A stretch of DNA of 7,195 bases from Pseudomonadota bacterium (lineage in GTDB: Bacteria; Pseudomonadota; Gammaproteobacteria; Burkholderiales; Methylophilaceae), in NCBI GenBank assembly GCA_029549705.1, contig JAKPIR010000077.1, positions 1 through 7,195 of the forward strand, read 5' to 3'. Of this stretch, positions 1 to 6,696 are shown piece by piece. Both the position numbers and the translations under genes were made by a program. How positions within the stretch are numbered: position 1 is the stretch's first letter; the number at the start of each line of letters is the position of its first letter. The notes under the pieces were generated by a model. That model worked only from the letters and a program-made list of their open reading frames with translations. It made no database searches and was not told where the DNA came from.

Positions 1-456
1 GGTGGCGTGCCATTGCCAAATAATCATGCAGAATGGCTGGCATTATCATCCGGCATGGGGTTTTCATTAACCAATGTCATTACGCGTAAATCAAGCCATT
101 TATCTTTGGCGGCAAAATCATTTTCTGTTTGGGTGGGCGTAATGTTAGTTGCTGCCTTATTTATGCCGTTTATTGATGGCGGTTTCACTTCGCCTAAAAT
201 ATTTACTGCGATAAACTGGTTGGTAATGGGAATTATCGCCTTGCTGTTGATGGCTGCAACGTTATTGGTGCAATATGGTGTTACAAGGATTGCTGCAACG
301 CGAGCTTCTATTCTATTTTTGTTTGAGCTCGTGGTGGCCGCGATAGCGTCGTACTATTTGGCGAACGAACAAATGGCACTCAATGAATGGATTGGTGGCG
401 CTTTAATTGTTGCCGCAGCCGTCTATGCAGCTAGTCAGCAATCAGAAGCAGCTTAA
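1..456 (+). CDS. EamA/DMT-superfamily transporter, C-terminal part (5' end outside window)
   Basis: This is the 3' part of an inner-membrane permease of the drug/metabolite transporter (EamA) superfamily. The substrate cannot be told from sequence. The frame is open from the first base of the window, so the GTG at position 7 is probably an internal valine and not the start. Counting from the first codon in the window, about five hydrophobic segments are visible, near residues 12-27, 40-58, 72-94, 103-121 and 130-145, ending in a short polar tail. This matches the second of the two five-helix EamA repeats. The first segment, with its 'TNVITRK' end, and the fourth, with 'ATRASILFLFE' followed by a small-residue-rich helix, resemble the family pattern of a conserved positive loop and a late helix containing a glutamate. 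About half the gene is expected upstream. It ends TAA, 7 nt from the convergent pilU stop, with no terminator hairpin between them. The family call is fairly sure; the function is unknown. Confidence 0.8.
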   Translation, partial: GGVPLPNNHAEWLALSSGMGFSLTNVITRKSSHLSLAAKSFSVWVGVMLVAALFMPFIDGGFTSPKIFTAINWLVMGIIALLLMAATLLVQYGVTRIAATRASILFLFELVVAAIASYYLANEQMALNEWIGGALIVAAAVYAASQQSEAA

Positions 457-463
457 GTCTAAA

Positions 464-1567
464 TTATTCGCCAAAAGAACTCGGCATGGTGCGGCCAGCT
501 TCTGCTGCAAAACGGATTTTTAGAGAAAGGTCATTGCGAGAGTCCGCGTTTGAGAGCGCATTTTCTTCGTCAATCAGGCCGTTGGTGAATAATTTAAATA
601 ATGACTGGTCAAAAGTCATCATGCCAATATCGTTACTGTCTGCCATCATGGTTTTGATTTCACTCATTTTTTGTTTCTGAATGAGTTCTGAAATATAAGG
701 CGTGTTGATCATCACCTCAACTGCCGGAACACGTTTGCTTTGTTTGCCTGAAATTAAACGTTGTGAAATGATGGAAATTAAATTCATGGACAGGCCAAGC
801 AGCAAGCCGTTTCGGTCTTGTTCTGGAAAAAATGAGATAATTCGCTCAAGCGCCTGGTTGGCGTTGTTGGCATGCAATGTGGCTAAACATAGGTGGCCTG
901 TTTCGGCGTAAGCTAAGGCATTTTTCATCCCTTCCATGTCGCGAATTTCGCCGATTAAAATTACATCTGGCGCTTGGCGCATGGCATTTTTGAGCGCATT
1001 TTCAAAGGACAGTGTGTCAATTCCCACCTCACGCTGGTCAACCACTGATTTCTTATGAGAATACATAAATTCAATGGGGTCTTCAACGGTGACAATATGG
1101 CCGGTCGCGTTCGCATTTCGATAATCAATCATCGAGGCGAGCGAAGTGGTTTTACCTGAACCAGTAGCACCCACGACTAGAATCAGGCCGCGTTTTCGCA
1201 TGATGAGTTTGTTTAAAATCGGGGGTAGTCCTAAGCTTTCTATCGTCGGAATTTCGGTTTTAATGTGGCGAATCACCATGCCTAGTTCACCGCGCTGCTT
1301 AAAGACATTGACCCGAAAACGCCCAAGATCGCGCTGCCCAATCGCAAAGTTACATTCAAGCGAATTTTCAAACTCGGTGATTTGCGCGGGGGTCATGATG
1401 GAGTAAGCAATTTCTTTGACCATGCCTTGCGACATAATTTGTGCGTTGATGGGCAGTGTTTCACCTTCCACTTTGATGTGAATGGCCGCCCCGGTGCTGA
1501 AAAACAAATCAGAACCATTTTTTTCTAACATAAATTTCAAGATGGGGCTAATGTCGATTGCTGCCAT
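464..1567 (-). CDS. pilU: PilU, type IV pilus retraction ATPase (PilT paralogue)
   Basis: This is a cytoplasmic hexameric ATPase of the GspE/PilT family. In known systems PilU works with PilT to power pilus retraction and twitching, and depends on PilT. The 367-residue length is normal. An N-terminal PAS-like region (about 1-110) contains the typical 'SDLFFSTGA' near residue 19. The RecA-like core has a Walker A at 133-141 (GATGSGKTT), an Asp box at 160-167 (TVEDPIEF), a Walker B at 201-210 (DVILIGEIRD, with Glu207) and a His box at 221-232 (AETGHLCLATLH). The features that favour PilU over PilT are 'LCLATLHANNANQALERI' at 226-243, 'MIDYRN' at 146-151 and the C-terminal 'NADSRNDL' near 340. 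The ATG start is supported by AGGAA six bases upstream. A 132-nt gap separates it from the upstream OGT-like gene, so it may have its own promoter. pilT, its usual neighbour, is not in the window. Confidence 0.93.
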   Translation of the reverse strand: MAAIDISPILKFMLEKNGSDLFFSTGAAIHIKVEGETLPINAQIMSQGMVKEIAYSIMTPAQITEFENSLECNFAIGQRDLGRFRVNVFKQRGELGMVIRHIKTEIPTIESLGLPPILNKLIMRKRGLILVVGATGSGKTTSLASMIDYRNANATGHIVTVEDPIEFMYSHKKSVVDQREVGIDTLSFENALKNAMRQAPDVILIGEIRDMEGMKNALAYAETGHLCLATLHANNANQALERIISFFPEQDRNGLLLGLSMNLISIISQRLISGKQSKRVPAVEVMINTPYISELIQKQKMSEIKTMMADSNDIGMMTFDQSLFKLFTNGLIDEENALSNADSRNDLSLKIRFAAEAGRTMPSSFGE

Positions 1568-1617
1568 GGTGCGTTCCTAAGTGCTACTTGAGTCGAATGA
1601 TGTAATCAATAAACGAG

Positions 1618-1631
1618 TGCTAACTTTAGCA
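1618..1631. repeat. Short perfect inverted repeat upstream of pilU
   Basis: The sequence TGCTAACTTTAGCA is two 6-bp arms around a 2-bp centre, 51-64 bases upstream of the pilU ATG. On the minus strand it overlaps a possible but weak -10 element (TATGCT), for which I see no good -35 box. It could be an operator for pilU or chance in AT-rich DNA; at this length chance is a serious explanation. The rest of the 132-nt gap between the OGT-like gene and pilU (1568-1699) is AT-rich and shows no clear terminator for the gene before it. Confidence 0.3.
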
Positions 1632-1699
1632 TAAAAATAACATGATTCGCTATTGTTATCATTAGTTTACATTATGTTTCTCATTTTTTGCTTAAATCA

Positions 1700-3604
1700 T
1701 TATTTTATACATTCTCTAAGCCTGCGGTTATGCATGCGGATATAAGAATTTTCAAGATTATGGGCAAAAAGTGTTGTGTCAAATAAAGCAGCTGTAGCTT
1801 TGTTTGCCAAAAGCTTTTGTTTTAGGTGTGATAAAGTTTCTTTATTTTTAGCCAGCTCTAGCGCTTTTTCTTCATATACGCTCAGATTGTCTGTAATAAG
1901 CTCAGGCAGATTGCAAGCATTGAGTAGGCTACCCGCCACACGTGAAGCAAACGTAGTCCCTGTACAGGTTAAGACTGGTACTCCCATCCATAGGGCATCG
2001 CTGCAAGTGGTGTGGGCGTTGTAGGGAAGGGTGTCTAAAAATAAATCTGCATGGACATGTCGAGCAAGATGGTCAGCGATACTGACGCGCGGCGCGAATA
2101 TGATTCGATGAGGTTGAATGTCGTGTTTAGCCGCCTCAGCATTCAAATTTTGTTTAGCCCAAACGTTACATTCTAGTAACCAAAGTACGCTGTCGGTCTG
2201 TACTTTTAGAATGTGCATCCAGACGGTAAATATGGCTGGGGTGATTTTAAAGCTTTGATTAAAGCAGCAAAAGACGAAAGCACCTTCAGGTAGACCGCAG
2301 GCTTCACGTGAAGGTTTTTTGCCCACAGGCCGATGACGGTCATTAGGTTGATAACAATTTGGCAGGGAAATCAGTGTTTCTGCGTAATACTTGGCCGTTG
2401 CGGGAGGTGTGATGAAATCATCTGAAATCAAATAGTCAAACAGTGGCCGCGCAAGTGATTGTTCTTGATGGTTTGCTGATGCTGGAACGAGGCCCATTGA
2501 GCCAGGAAAACCAAGCCAATTAACATTGATTGGCGCAGCTTTAAGCGCGGCAATGCCACTGCGGCTCGTTTGGGTAAATCCAGTTAAATCCACTAAAATG
2601 TCGATTCCGCAAGCGTGAATTTTGTTGGCAGCTTCAACGTCTGTCAAAAATCGGATATCGTAGAACGCATCAAATGCCTTCTCCAGCCTGATTCTGGCGC
2701 TCGTTTTATCATCAATGCCAAATGAAAATGCTATGACTTCAAATTGATTTCTATCATGCAGTTCAATGAGTTCGGTAATCAGAAATGCAAGCGGATGCAA
2801 TCTAAAATCTGCAGAAATATAGCCAATTTTAATTTTTTGATTTTTGTTGCGGCACTCAGTTTGATGCTGAAAATTAAGTTCTTCACTAAGTGAAACCAAG
2901 CTGGCATATTGATTTTTGACCCAATGGTTCGCGCATATTTTTTGTTCTTCTGACGTCGTGCCGGGCATGGACAAAAATGCAAACGGTGAAATCCGCGCGG
3001 ATGGAATGGTTCTGACGATATTGCGGACCATCTCAATGTTATGTTCAAGGTCTTGCCAATCACAGATATGTTGTTGTTGATGCACCAAATGCGCCAGTGC
3101 GTGATGTAGGTCAGGGTTAATTTGTAAGGCTTGCTTGTAGCTTAAAATAGCTTGATCTAGCTGGCCAAGTTCACGATACACATTGCCCAAATTGTTGAGC
3201 GTGTCTGCGTCATCAGGGGCGATTTTTACAGATGCCAAAAAGCTTTTTAATGCCTCTTTGGGGCGGCCAAGCTCACGCTGCGCGTTACCAAGGTTGTACC
3301 AGTATGCCGCATTATTAGGCTGATACTGCAGTGCTTCTTGAAAGCAGGCTTCTGCCATCATAAATCGGTGCTTTGTATGCGCCTCGTTACCAAGTGACTG
3401 CAATGCAAAACACAGGGCATTGCGCACGTCTTGGTTGGTTTTGAACACGCGCAACAATCGTCGAAAATAGCCTGCAGCTTCTTCAAAACGCCCCAACTCG
3501 GCACAAAGGTTGCCGCAATGAATTTGTGCATTAATATCTTTAGGATTGCGCAGTAATATTTGCTGATAATGCTTAAGTTCGGTTTCTTGCGTAGAAATTT
3601 GCAT
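1700..3604 (-). CDS. TPR protein with O-GlcNAc transferase-like (GT41) catalytic domain
   Basis: This is a predicted cytoplasmic protein glycosyltransferase of family GT41 (OGT/SPINDLY type), which moves a sugar from a nucleotide donor to Ser/Thr. Three to four TPR units occupy about residues 24-165, the clearest being 99-132 and 133-165 (each with 'NLGNxxRELGxxxxA'). The catalytic half (about 257-570) keeps residues that matter in human OGT: 'SADFRLHP' with His270 (human His498 position), 'FNQSFK' with Gln450 and Lys453 (human Gln839/Lys842), and 'HTTCSDALW' with His531, Thr532, Thr533 and Asp536 (human His920-Asp925). The HP and FNQ...K pattern is closer to OGT than to the fucosyltransferase SPY, so UDP-GlcNAc is the likelier donor, by inference. 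About 13 extra residues sit between Gly371 and the FDYLISD motif at 389-395. The gene starts 29 nt after mnmC. No good Shine-Dalgarno is seen, and no earlier start is possible because an in-frame stop lies shortly upstream. Its protein target is unknown. Confidence 0.85.
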   Translation of the reverse strand: MQISTQETELKHYQQILLRNPKDINAQIHCGNLCAELGRFEEAAGYFRRLLRVFKTNQDVRNALCFALQSLGNEAHTKHRFMMAEACFQEALQYQPNNAAYWYNLGNAQRELGRPKEALKSFLASVKIAPDDADTLNNLGNVYRELGQLDQAILSYKQALQINPDLHHALAHLVHQQQHICDWQDLEHNIEMVRNIVRTIPSARISPFAFLSMPGTTSEEQKICANHWVKNQYASLVSLSEELNFQHQTECRNKNQKIKIGYISADFRLHPLAFLITELIELHDRNQFEVIAFSFGIDDKTSARIRLEKAFDAFYDIRFLTDVEAANKIHACGIDILVDLTGFTQTSRSGIAALKAAPINVNWLGFPGSMGLVPASANHQEQSLARPLFDYLISDDFITPPATAKYYAETLISLPNCYQPNDRHRPVGKKPSREACGLPEGAFVFCCFNQSFKITPAIFTVWMHILKVQTDSVLWLLECNVWAKQNLNAEAAKHDIQPHRIIFAPRVSIADHLARHVHADLFLDTLPYNAHTTCSDALWMGVPVLTCTGTTFASRVAGSLLNACNLPELITDNLSVYEEKALELAKNKETLSHLKQKLLANKATAALFDTTLFAHNLENSYIRMHNRRLRECIK

Positions 3605-3633
3605 AGTACGTATTGTAAGTGTTTTAGCTTGCG

Positions 3634-4839
3634 CTAGGCCATTTTAGCTAAACGTTTAAGGCCGAGTTTTTTGAGTAAAAATCGATTCGGATTCATTGCA
3701 CCCAGCAACGCATCGTTGACGTTAGGTGTTTCTCCGCATATGGTTTGCGCGAGTAATTCTGCGCACCAAGGCGCGCTGGTAAAGCCTTTGCTGCCATGCC
3801 CGGTGTTGATGTAGAGGCCATCCAACCAAGGTAAACTGCTGCGATCCGCATTAGGGCGGGGCGGTCGTTGCGATACCGTATTCGCATCAATTAATTGTCC
3901 TAAGATTGGAAAATAATCAGCGCTAACACAGCGCAGGCTCGCGCGGCCCGCCAGAATGCGTGATTCTAAATCATCCAACAAAATCGATGATAGCGTGTTG
4001 AGCGCGTCTAAGTTTTTTTGATGATCTGCTTGCCTGATTGACAAATCGGACTGACCAGCCTCAAAAGTCGCCCCTAAGCTATGCGCGCCGTCAACGGGAG
4101 GGCTGAAATAGCCGTCGCTGCATAAAATAGTATTCAACGCGCGGCTGTTTTCACTTGCTGCCAGCAGTGTGATTTGTCCGCGCACCGGCTGTGTGCTGGT
4201 GTGTTGGCATTGCGGCAAATGTTTGGCATCGTTTGCACTGGCGATTACGACAATATCAGCCGCATGTGTGTTTTGTTGCATATCGGTGGCTTGCCATAAC
4301 GTGCCTGTGTTCGACAGCGCCGTTATTCTGCAAGACGTCAGTACTGAAATTTGTGGGTGTTGCGTTAAGCGCGCCAGTAAAACGCTGGGTTTCACCCATC
4401 CTGCCTGCGGAAAATATAGCGCTGAATGGTTAATGCTGACCCCTGCAATTTGACTGGCTTCGATTGGGTTAACCAGCTTTGCAGCAATATTCAATGCAGA
4501 ATTTTCGCGCAAAATCACCGCAACTTTAGAGATGCGCGCGAATTCTCTGGCGTTGTAACCCGTTTGCAGCATACCGCAAGCATTGAATGCCGCGGCAGGT
4601 AATGGCAATGATTGATAAAAATCTAGACTATAAAGAAATGCCGCTAATGCAAAGGTGCTGAGTGCATCATTGCCACTTACGCGAGGATAGAGCATCGCAC
4701 ATGGGTTACCCGATGCTTCCAAGCCTATGTTTTCATGTTGATCAATCAGCGTGACGTTAATGCCGCGCTGTGCCAGCGCGTATGCTGTGCAGCAACCTGC
4801 AATGCCACCGCCAATCACAATGGCGGTTTTAGTTGTCAT
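3634..4839 (-). CDS. mnmC: FAD-dependent cmnm5(s2)U34 tRNA oxidoreductase, stand-alone MnmC C-terminal domain
   Basis: This enzyme removes the carboxymethyl group from cmnm5(s2)U at the wobble base of certain tRNAs to give nm5(s2)U, which MnmD then methylates. It matches the C-terminal FAD domain of the bifunctional E. coli MnmC and has roughly that domain's full length (401 residues). An N-terminal Rossmann dinucleotide fold carries GGGIAG at 10-15 and ends in an acidic residue (Asp33). Further family marks are 'SGNPCAMLYPRVS' at 43-55, 'GW' followed by 'KPSVLL' at 147-155, 'RGQITL' at 220-225, 'LRCVSADYFPILG' at 302-314, and the C-terminal 'GHGSKGFTSAPWCAELLA' at 347-364. The ATG overlaps the mnmD stop by 11 nt. 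Two in-frame TGA codons at 4852-4857 precede it, which fixes the start closely. No strong ribosome site is present, so translational coupling to mnmD is likely. It ends TAG, 29 nt before the OGT-like gene. Confidence 0.9.
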   Translation of the reverse strand: MTTKTAIVIGGGIAGCCTAYALAQRGINVTLIDQHENIGLEASGNPCAMLYPRVSGNDALSTFALAAFLYSLDFYQSLPLPAAAFNACGMLQTGYNAREFARISKVAVILRENSALNIAAKLVNPIEASQIAGVSINHSALYFPQAGWVKPSVLLARLTQHPQISVLTSCRITALSNTGTLWQATDMQQNTHAADIVVIASANDAKHLPQCQHTSTQPVRGQITLLAASENSRALNTILCSDGYFSPPVDGAHSLGATFEAGQSDLSIRQADHQKNLDALNTLSSILLDDLESRILAGRASLRCVSADYFPILGQLIDANTVSQRPPRPNADRSSLPWLDGLYINTGHGSKGFTSAPWCAELLAQTICGETPNVNDALLGAMNPNRFLLKKLGLKRLAKMA

Positions 4840-5548
4840 TGGCTTGGCTCGTCATCACACCTTGTAGCATCTCACGCTTTTTTCCAAAGCCGGTGCGCTT
4901 TTGTGTGCTAAATCCCACCGCAGCAAGATTTCGCCGGACTTGGCCTGCGCTGGTAAAGGTGGCAAACGTGCTGCCGATGGTTGATAGTCTGGCCATTTGC
5001 TGAAACAGTTCGATTTGCCACATGTCAGGATTTTTAGCAGGGGAGAAGCCATCCAAGAACCAAGCATCCACAGTATGGTGGGTTTGGCGAAATTGCGTTG
5101 TTGCATCACCAATCAGCAGGTTTAAATGTACACGGTTTTGAAAGAGCTCTAGCGGTTGATTGTTATGTATTAACTGCTCATAACTTGCCAGTAAATATTG
5201 GCTAAATTCAGTTAACGTCGGCCAAAGTGCAAGTGATGACGTTAAATCTTGCAAGTTTAAGGGATGTTTTTCAGCGCTGATATAATGCAAAGTAGCTGTT
5301 GCTGGTGCGATTTCCAGCCATAATTTAACCGTGCTAAGAAAATTTAATCCAGTACCAAAACCTGTTTCAGCAATCGTAAAATGTGGGGCTTTAAGCCCTT
5401 GCCAGCGCCGCGGTAAATCATTGCCTTGCAAGAATACATAGTCGGTTTCAAGTAAGCCATTGTCGCTTGAAAAATATACATCTTGATAAGTGCTGGCATA
5501 CGGTTGGCCGTTGCGCCATTCAAGTTTTGCAGGGGAATAGTGGGTCAT
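4829..5548 (-). CDS. mnmD: MnmD, SAM-dependent nm5(s2)U34 tRNA methyltransferase (MnmC N-terminal domain)
   Basis: This is the methyltransferase (DUF752 family) that converts nm5(s2)U34 to mnm5(s2)U34 in tRNA using S-adenosylmethionine, the last step of the pathway. It equals the N-terminal domain of E. coli MnmC, and its 239 residues cover that whole domain. Visible motifs are the N-terminal 'YQDVYFSSDNGLLET' at 21-35, the SAM-binding 'ETGFGTGLNF' at 61-70, an acidic strand end near Glu93, the family signature 'DAWFLDGFSPAKNPDMW' at 161-177, 'TFATFTSAGQVRRNL' at 194-208 and 'GFGKKREML' at 220-228. The last few residues are a short polar tail where a linker would stand in the fused enzyme. 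The ATG at 5548 comes just before the conserved start of the domain. The upstream Shine-Dalgarno is weak. It heads a likely operon mnmD-mnmC-OGT. A possible minus-strand -10 lies at 5611-5616. Confidence 0.92.
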   Translation of the reverse strand: MTHYSPAKLEWRNGQPYASTYQDVYFSSDNGLLETDYVFLQGNDLPRRWQGLKAPHFTIAETGFGTGLNFLSTVKLWLEIAPATATLHYISAEKHPLNLQDLTSSLALWPTLTEFSQYLLASYEQLIHNNQPLELFQNRVHLNLLIGDATTQFRQTHHTVDAWFLDGFSPAKNPDMWQIELFQQMARLSTIGSTFATFTSAGQVRRNLAAVGFSTQKRTGFGKKREMLQGVMTSQANDN

Positions 5549-5610
5549 ATTTTGTTCAATACGCGCAATTTTTTGCTTATTTTAACGCGCTTATCGTAAC
5601 CTGTTGCAGT

Positions 5611-5616
5611 TTTATA
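5611..5616 (-). promoter_or_regulatory. Weak candidate -10 element for mnmD
   Basis: Read on the minus strand the hexamer is TATAAA, one base off the sigma-70 consensus TATAAT, about 63 bases before the mnmD ATG. No recognisable -35 box is found 16-19 bases upstream, where the sequence is an A-run. It is offered only because mnmD needs a promoter in this gap if the hairpin at 5702-5740 blocks read-through, and nothing better is visible. Confidence 0.22.
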
Positions 5617-5701
5617 AGTGATGATAGTGACAGTTTTTTTGCGGATTTTGTTTGCAATAAAATAAGCATTTTTAACCTGTTTTTAATCACAACCTTTTTC
5701 G

Positions 5702-5749
5702 ATGCTCTGAGAGCCTTATGAATAAAGGCTTCCAGAGCATAAATTTTTT
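5702..5749 (+). terminator. Strong hairpin with T-tract, plus-strand orientation
   Basis: The arms ATGCTCTGAGAGCCTT (5702-5717) and AAGGCTTCCAGAGCAT (5725-5740) pair over 16 positions with one A-C mismatch and one G-T wobble, around a 7-nt loop. On the plus strand AAATTTTTT follows at once (5741-5749), the form of an intrinsic terminator. On the minus strand the hairpin is followed by CGAAAAAGG, with no U-tract, so it would be a poor terminator for the RIO kinase transcript, although the stem alone could slow polymerase or protect a 3' end. No plus-strand gene is seen upstream. The structure lies in the 272-nt gap 5549-5820, which is otherwise AT-rich with no supported gene. Confidence 0.6.
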
Positions 5750-5820
5750 CTCGAGCGAAATTACGCTTAATATTTGTTGTTTTTAGTATAAAAATAAACG
5801 GTAGAAGTCAGCTGGATTTT

Positions 5821-6684
5821 TTATGGTTCAGAGTCTTTTTTTGCATCATTTAATCTGGCCAGGCGAATGGCTTCTTGAAATTTTGCATTTTCAATTTCTC
5901 GCATCACGCCACGCATATCAACGGCTTTCTCTTGCTCAGCAAATTGGCCAGTCAGTGGCGAGTCAATTTTCAAGTCGCCGCGCGTATACAAGGCCCAGAT
6001 TTCTTTGCCATATTGGCTGGCTTTGAGTTCTGGCGCAAATTGCCCAAAGTATGTGGCGAGGTTATTCACGTCGCGCAAAAGCATTTCTTTGGCGTGATTG
6101 TTTCCTGCAGCGTCTACCGCTTGCGGCAGGTCAATAATCACAGGGCCTTCACTGCCAACCAAAATATTAAATTCAGATAAATCCCCATGTACAATGCCAG
6201 CACAAAGCATGCGTACAACTTGCTGAATTAAAAAAGCATGGTATTCAAGCGCGGTTTCATGGCTTAGTTGAACATCATTTAAACGCGCCGCCGCATTGCC
6301 GTCGTCACCTGTGACGAGCTCCATCAGCAACACACCTTCGTAAAAATTGTAAGGCGTAGGAACGCGCACCCCTGCGTTGGCTAGGCGATACAAGGCATCG
6401 ACCTCGGCACTTTGCCAGGCGGCCTCTTGCGAAGCGCGCCCATATTTGCTGCCTTTTTGCATGGCGCGGGCTTGACGGCTATTTTTAACCTTTCGCCCCT
6501 CGGTATAGTCTACGCTTTGTCTGAAACTACGTTTATCAGCCTCTTTGTAAACCTTGGCACAACGTACTTCATCATCGCAGACCACCACATACACTGTGGC
6601 TTCTTTGCCGCTCATCAACTGACGCGTCACGTCGTCAATCAGCCCGTCTTCAACAAGCGGTTGTAATCGGTTAGGGATTTTCAT
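5821..6684 (-). CDS. RIO1-type atypical serine protein kinase
   Basis: This is a bacterial member of the RIO kinase family, atypical Ser/Thr kinases that in archaea and eukaryotes act in small-subunit ribosome maturation; the bacterial role is not settled. The kinase core is intact: an ATP-binding loop at 24-32 (MSGKEATVY), the presumed ATP-binding lysine Lys44 in 'CAKVYK', the catalytic loop at 166-175 (HGDLSEFNIL, with Asp168 and Asn173) and the metal-binding 'IIDLPQ' at 183-188 with Asp185 in place of the classical DFG. The basic stretch 'GRKVKNSRQARAMQKGSKYGR' around 63-83 is the flexible-loop region typical of RIO1 proteins. A charged C-terminal helix follows (about 250-280). The length of 287 residues is normal. 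It starts 12 nt after the ycaO stop, so the two are probably co-transcribed. No clear Shine-Dalgarno precedes its ATG. No T-tracted hairpin follows it on its own strand. Confidence 0.92.
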   Translation of the reverse strand: MKIPNRLQPLVEDGLIDDVTRQLMSGKEATVYVVVCDDEVRCAKVYKEADKRSFRQSVDYTEGRKVKNSRQARAMQKGSKYGRASQEAAWQSAEVDALYRLANAGVRVPTPYNFYEGVLLMELVTGDDGNAAARLNDVQLSHETALEYHAFLIQQVVRMLCAGIVHGDLSEFNILVGSEGPVIIDLPQAVDAAGNNHAKEMLLRDVNNLATYFGQFAPELKASQYGKEIWALYTRGDLKIDSPLTGQFAEQEKAVDMRGVMREIENAKFQEAIRLARLNDAKKDSEP

Positions 6685-6696
6685 ATCAGTGGAAGA

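Noticed and set aside
1645..1680. AT-rich imperfect palindrome (CTATTGTTATCATTAG) resembling a Fur-type site upstream of pilU
   Set aside because: Only one half matches a Fur-like TGATAA core, and the surrounding DNA is AT-rich enough to give this by chance.
2779..3063. Minus-strand 94-codon frame inside the OGT-like gene, in another frame
   Set aside because: It is nested in a gene with intact family motifs on the same strand, and its composition looks like an out-of-frame translation.
4169..4453. Overlapping cysteine-rich plus-strand frames opposite mnmC
   Set aside because: The cysteines come from reading mnmC codons on the opposite strand. There is no regular Cys spacing and no start signal.
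4829..4839. mnmD/mnmC as a frameshifted pseudogene
   Set aside because: Both frames have intact conserved motifs to their ends, and mnmC has its own ATG in a classic coupling overlap. Separate genes are the better reading, though a sequencing indel is not excluded.
5621..5665. A 14-codon plus-strand reading frame (ATG to TAA, mostly hydrophobic) ahead of the hairpin at 5702
   Set aside because: It has no ribosome site and no promoter, and its length is easily reached by chance. It could matter only if the plus-strand transcript is shown to exist.
5467..5721. Plus-strand open frame of 84 codons running from inside mnmD to the hairpin
   Set aside because: Its first third is antisense to well-supported mnmD coding sequence, it matches no known family, and it runs into the hairpin arm.
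5823..6180. Two plus-strand open frames opposite the RIO kinase 3' half
   Set aside because: They lie wholly antisense to the intact kinase core and have no recognisable domain.
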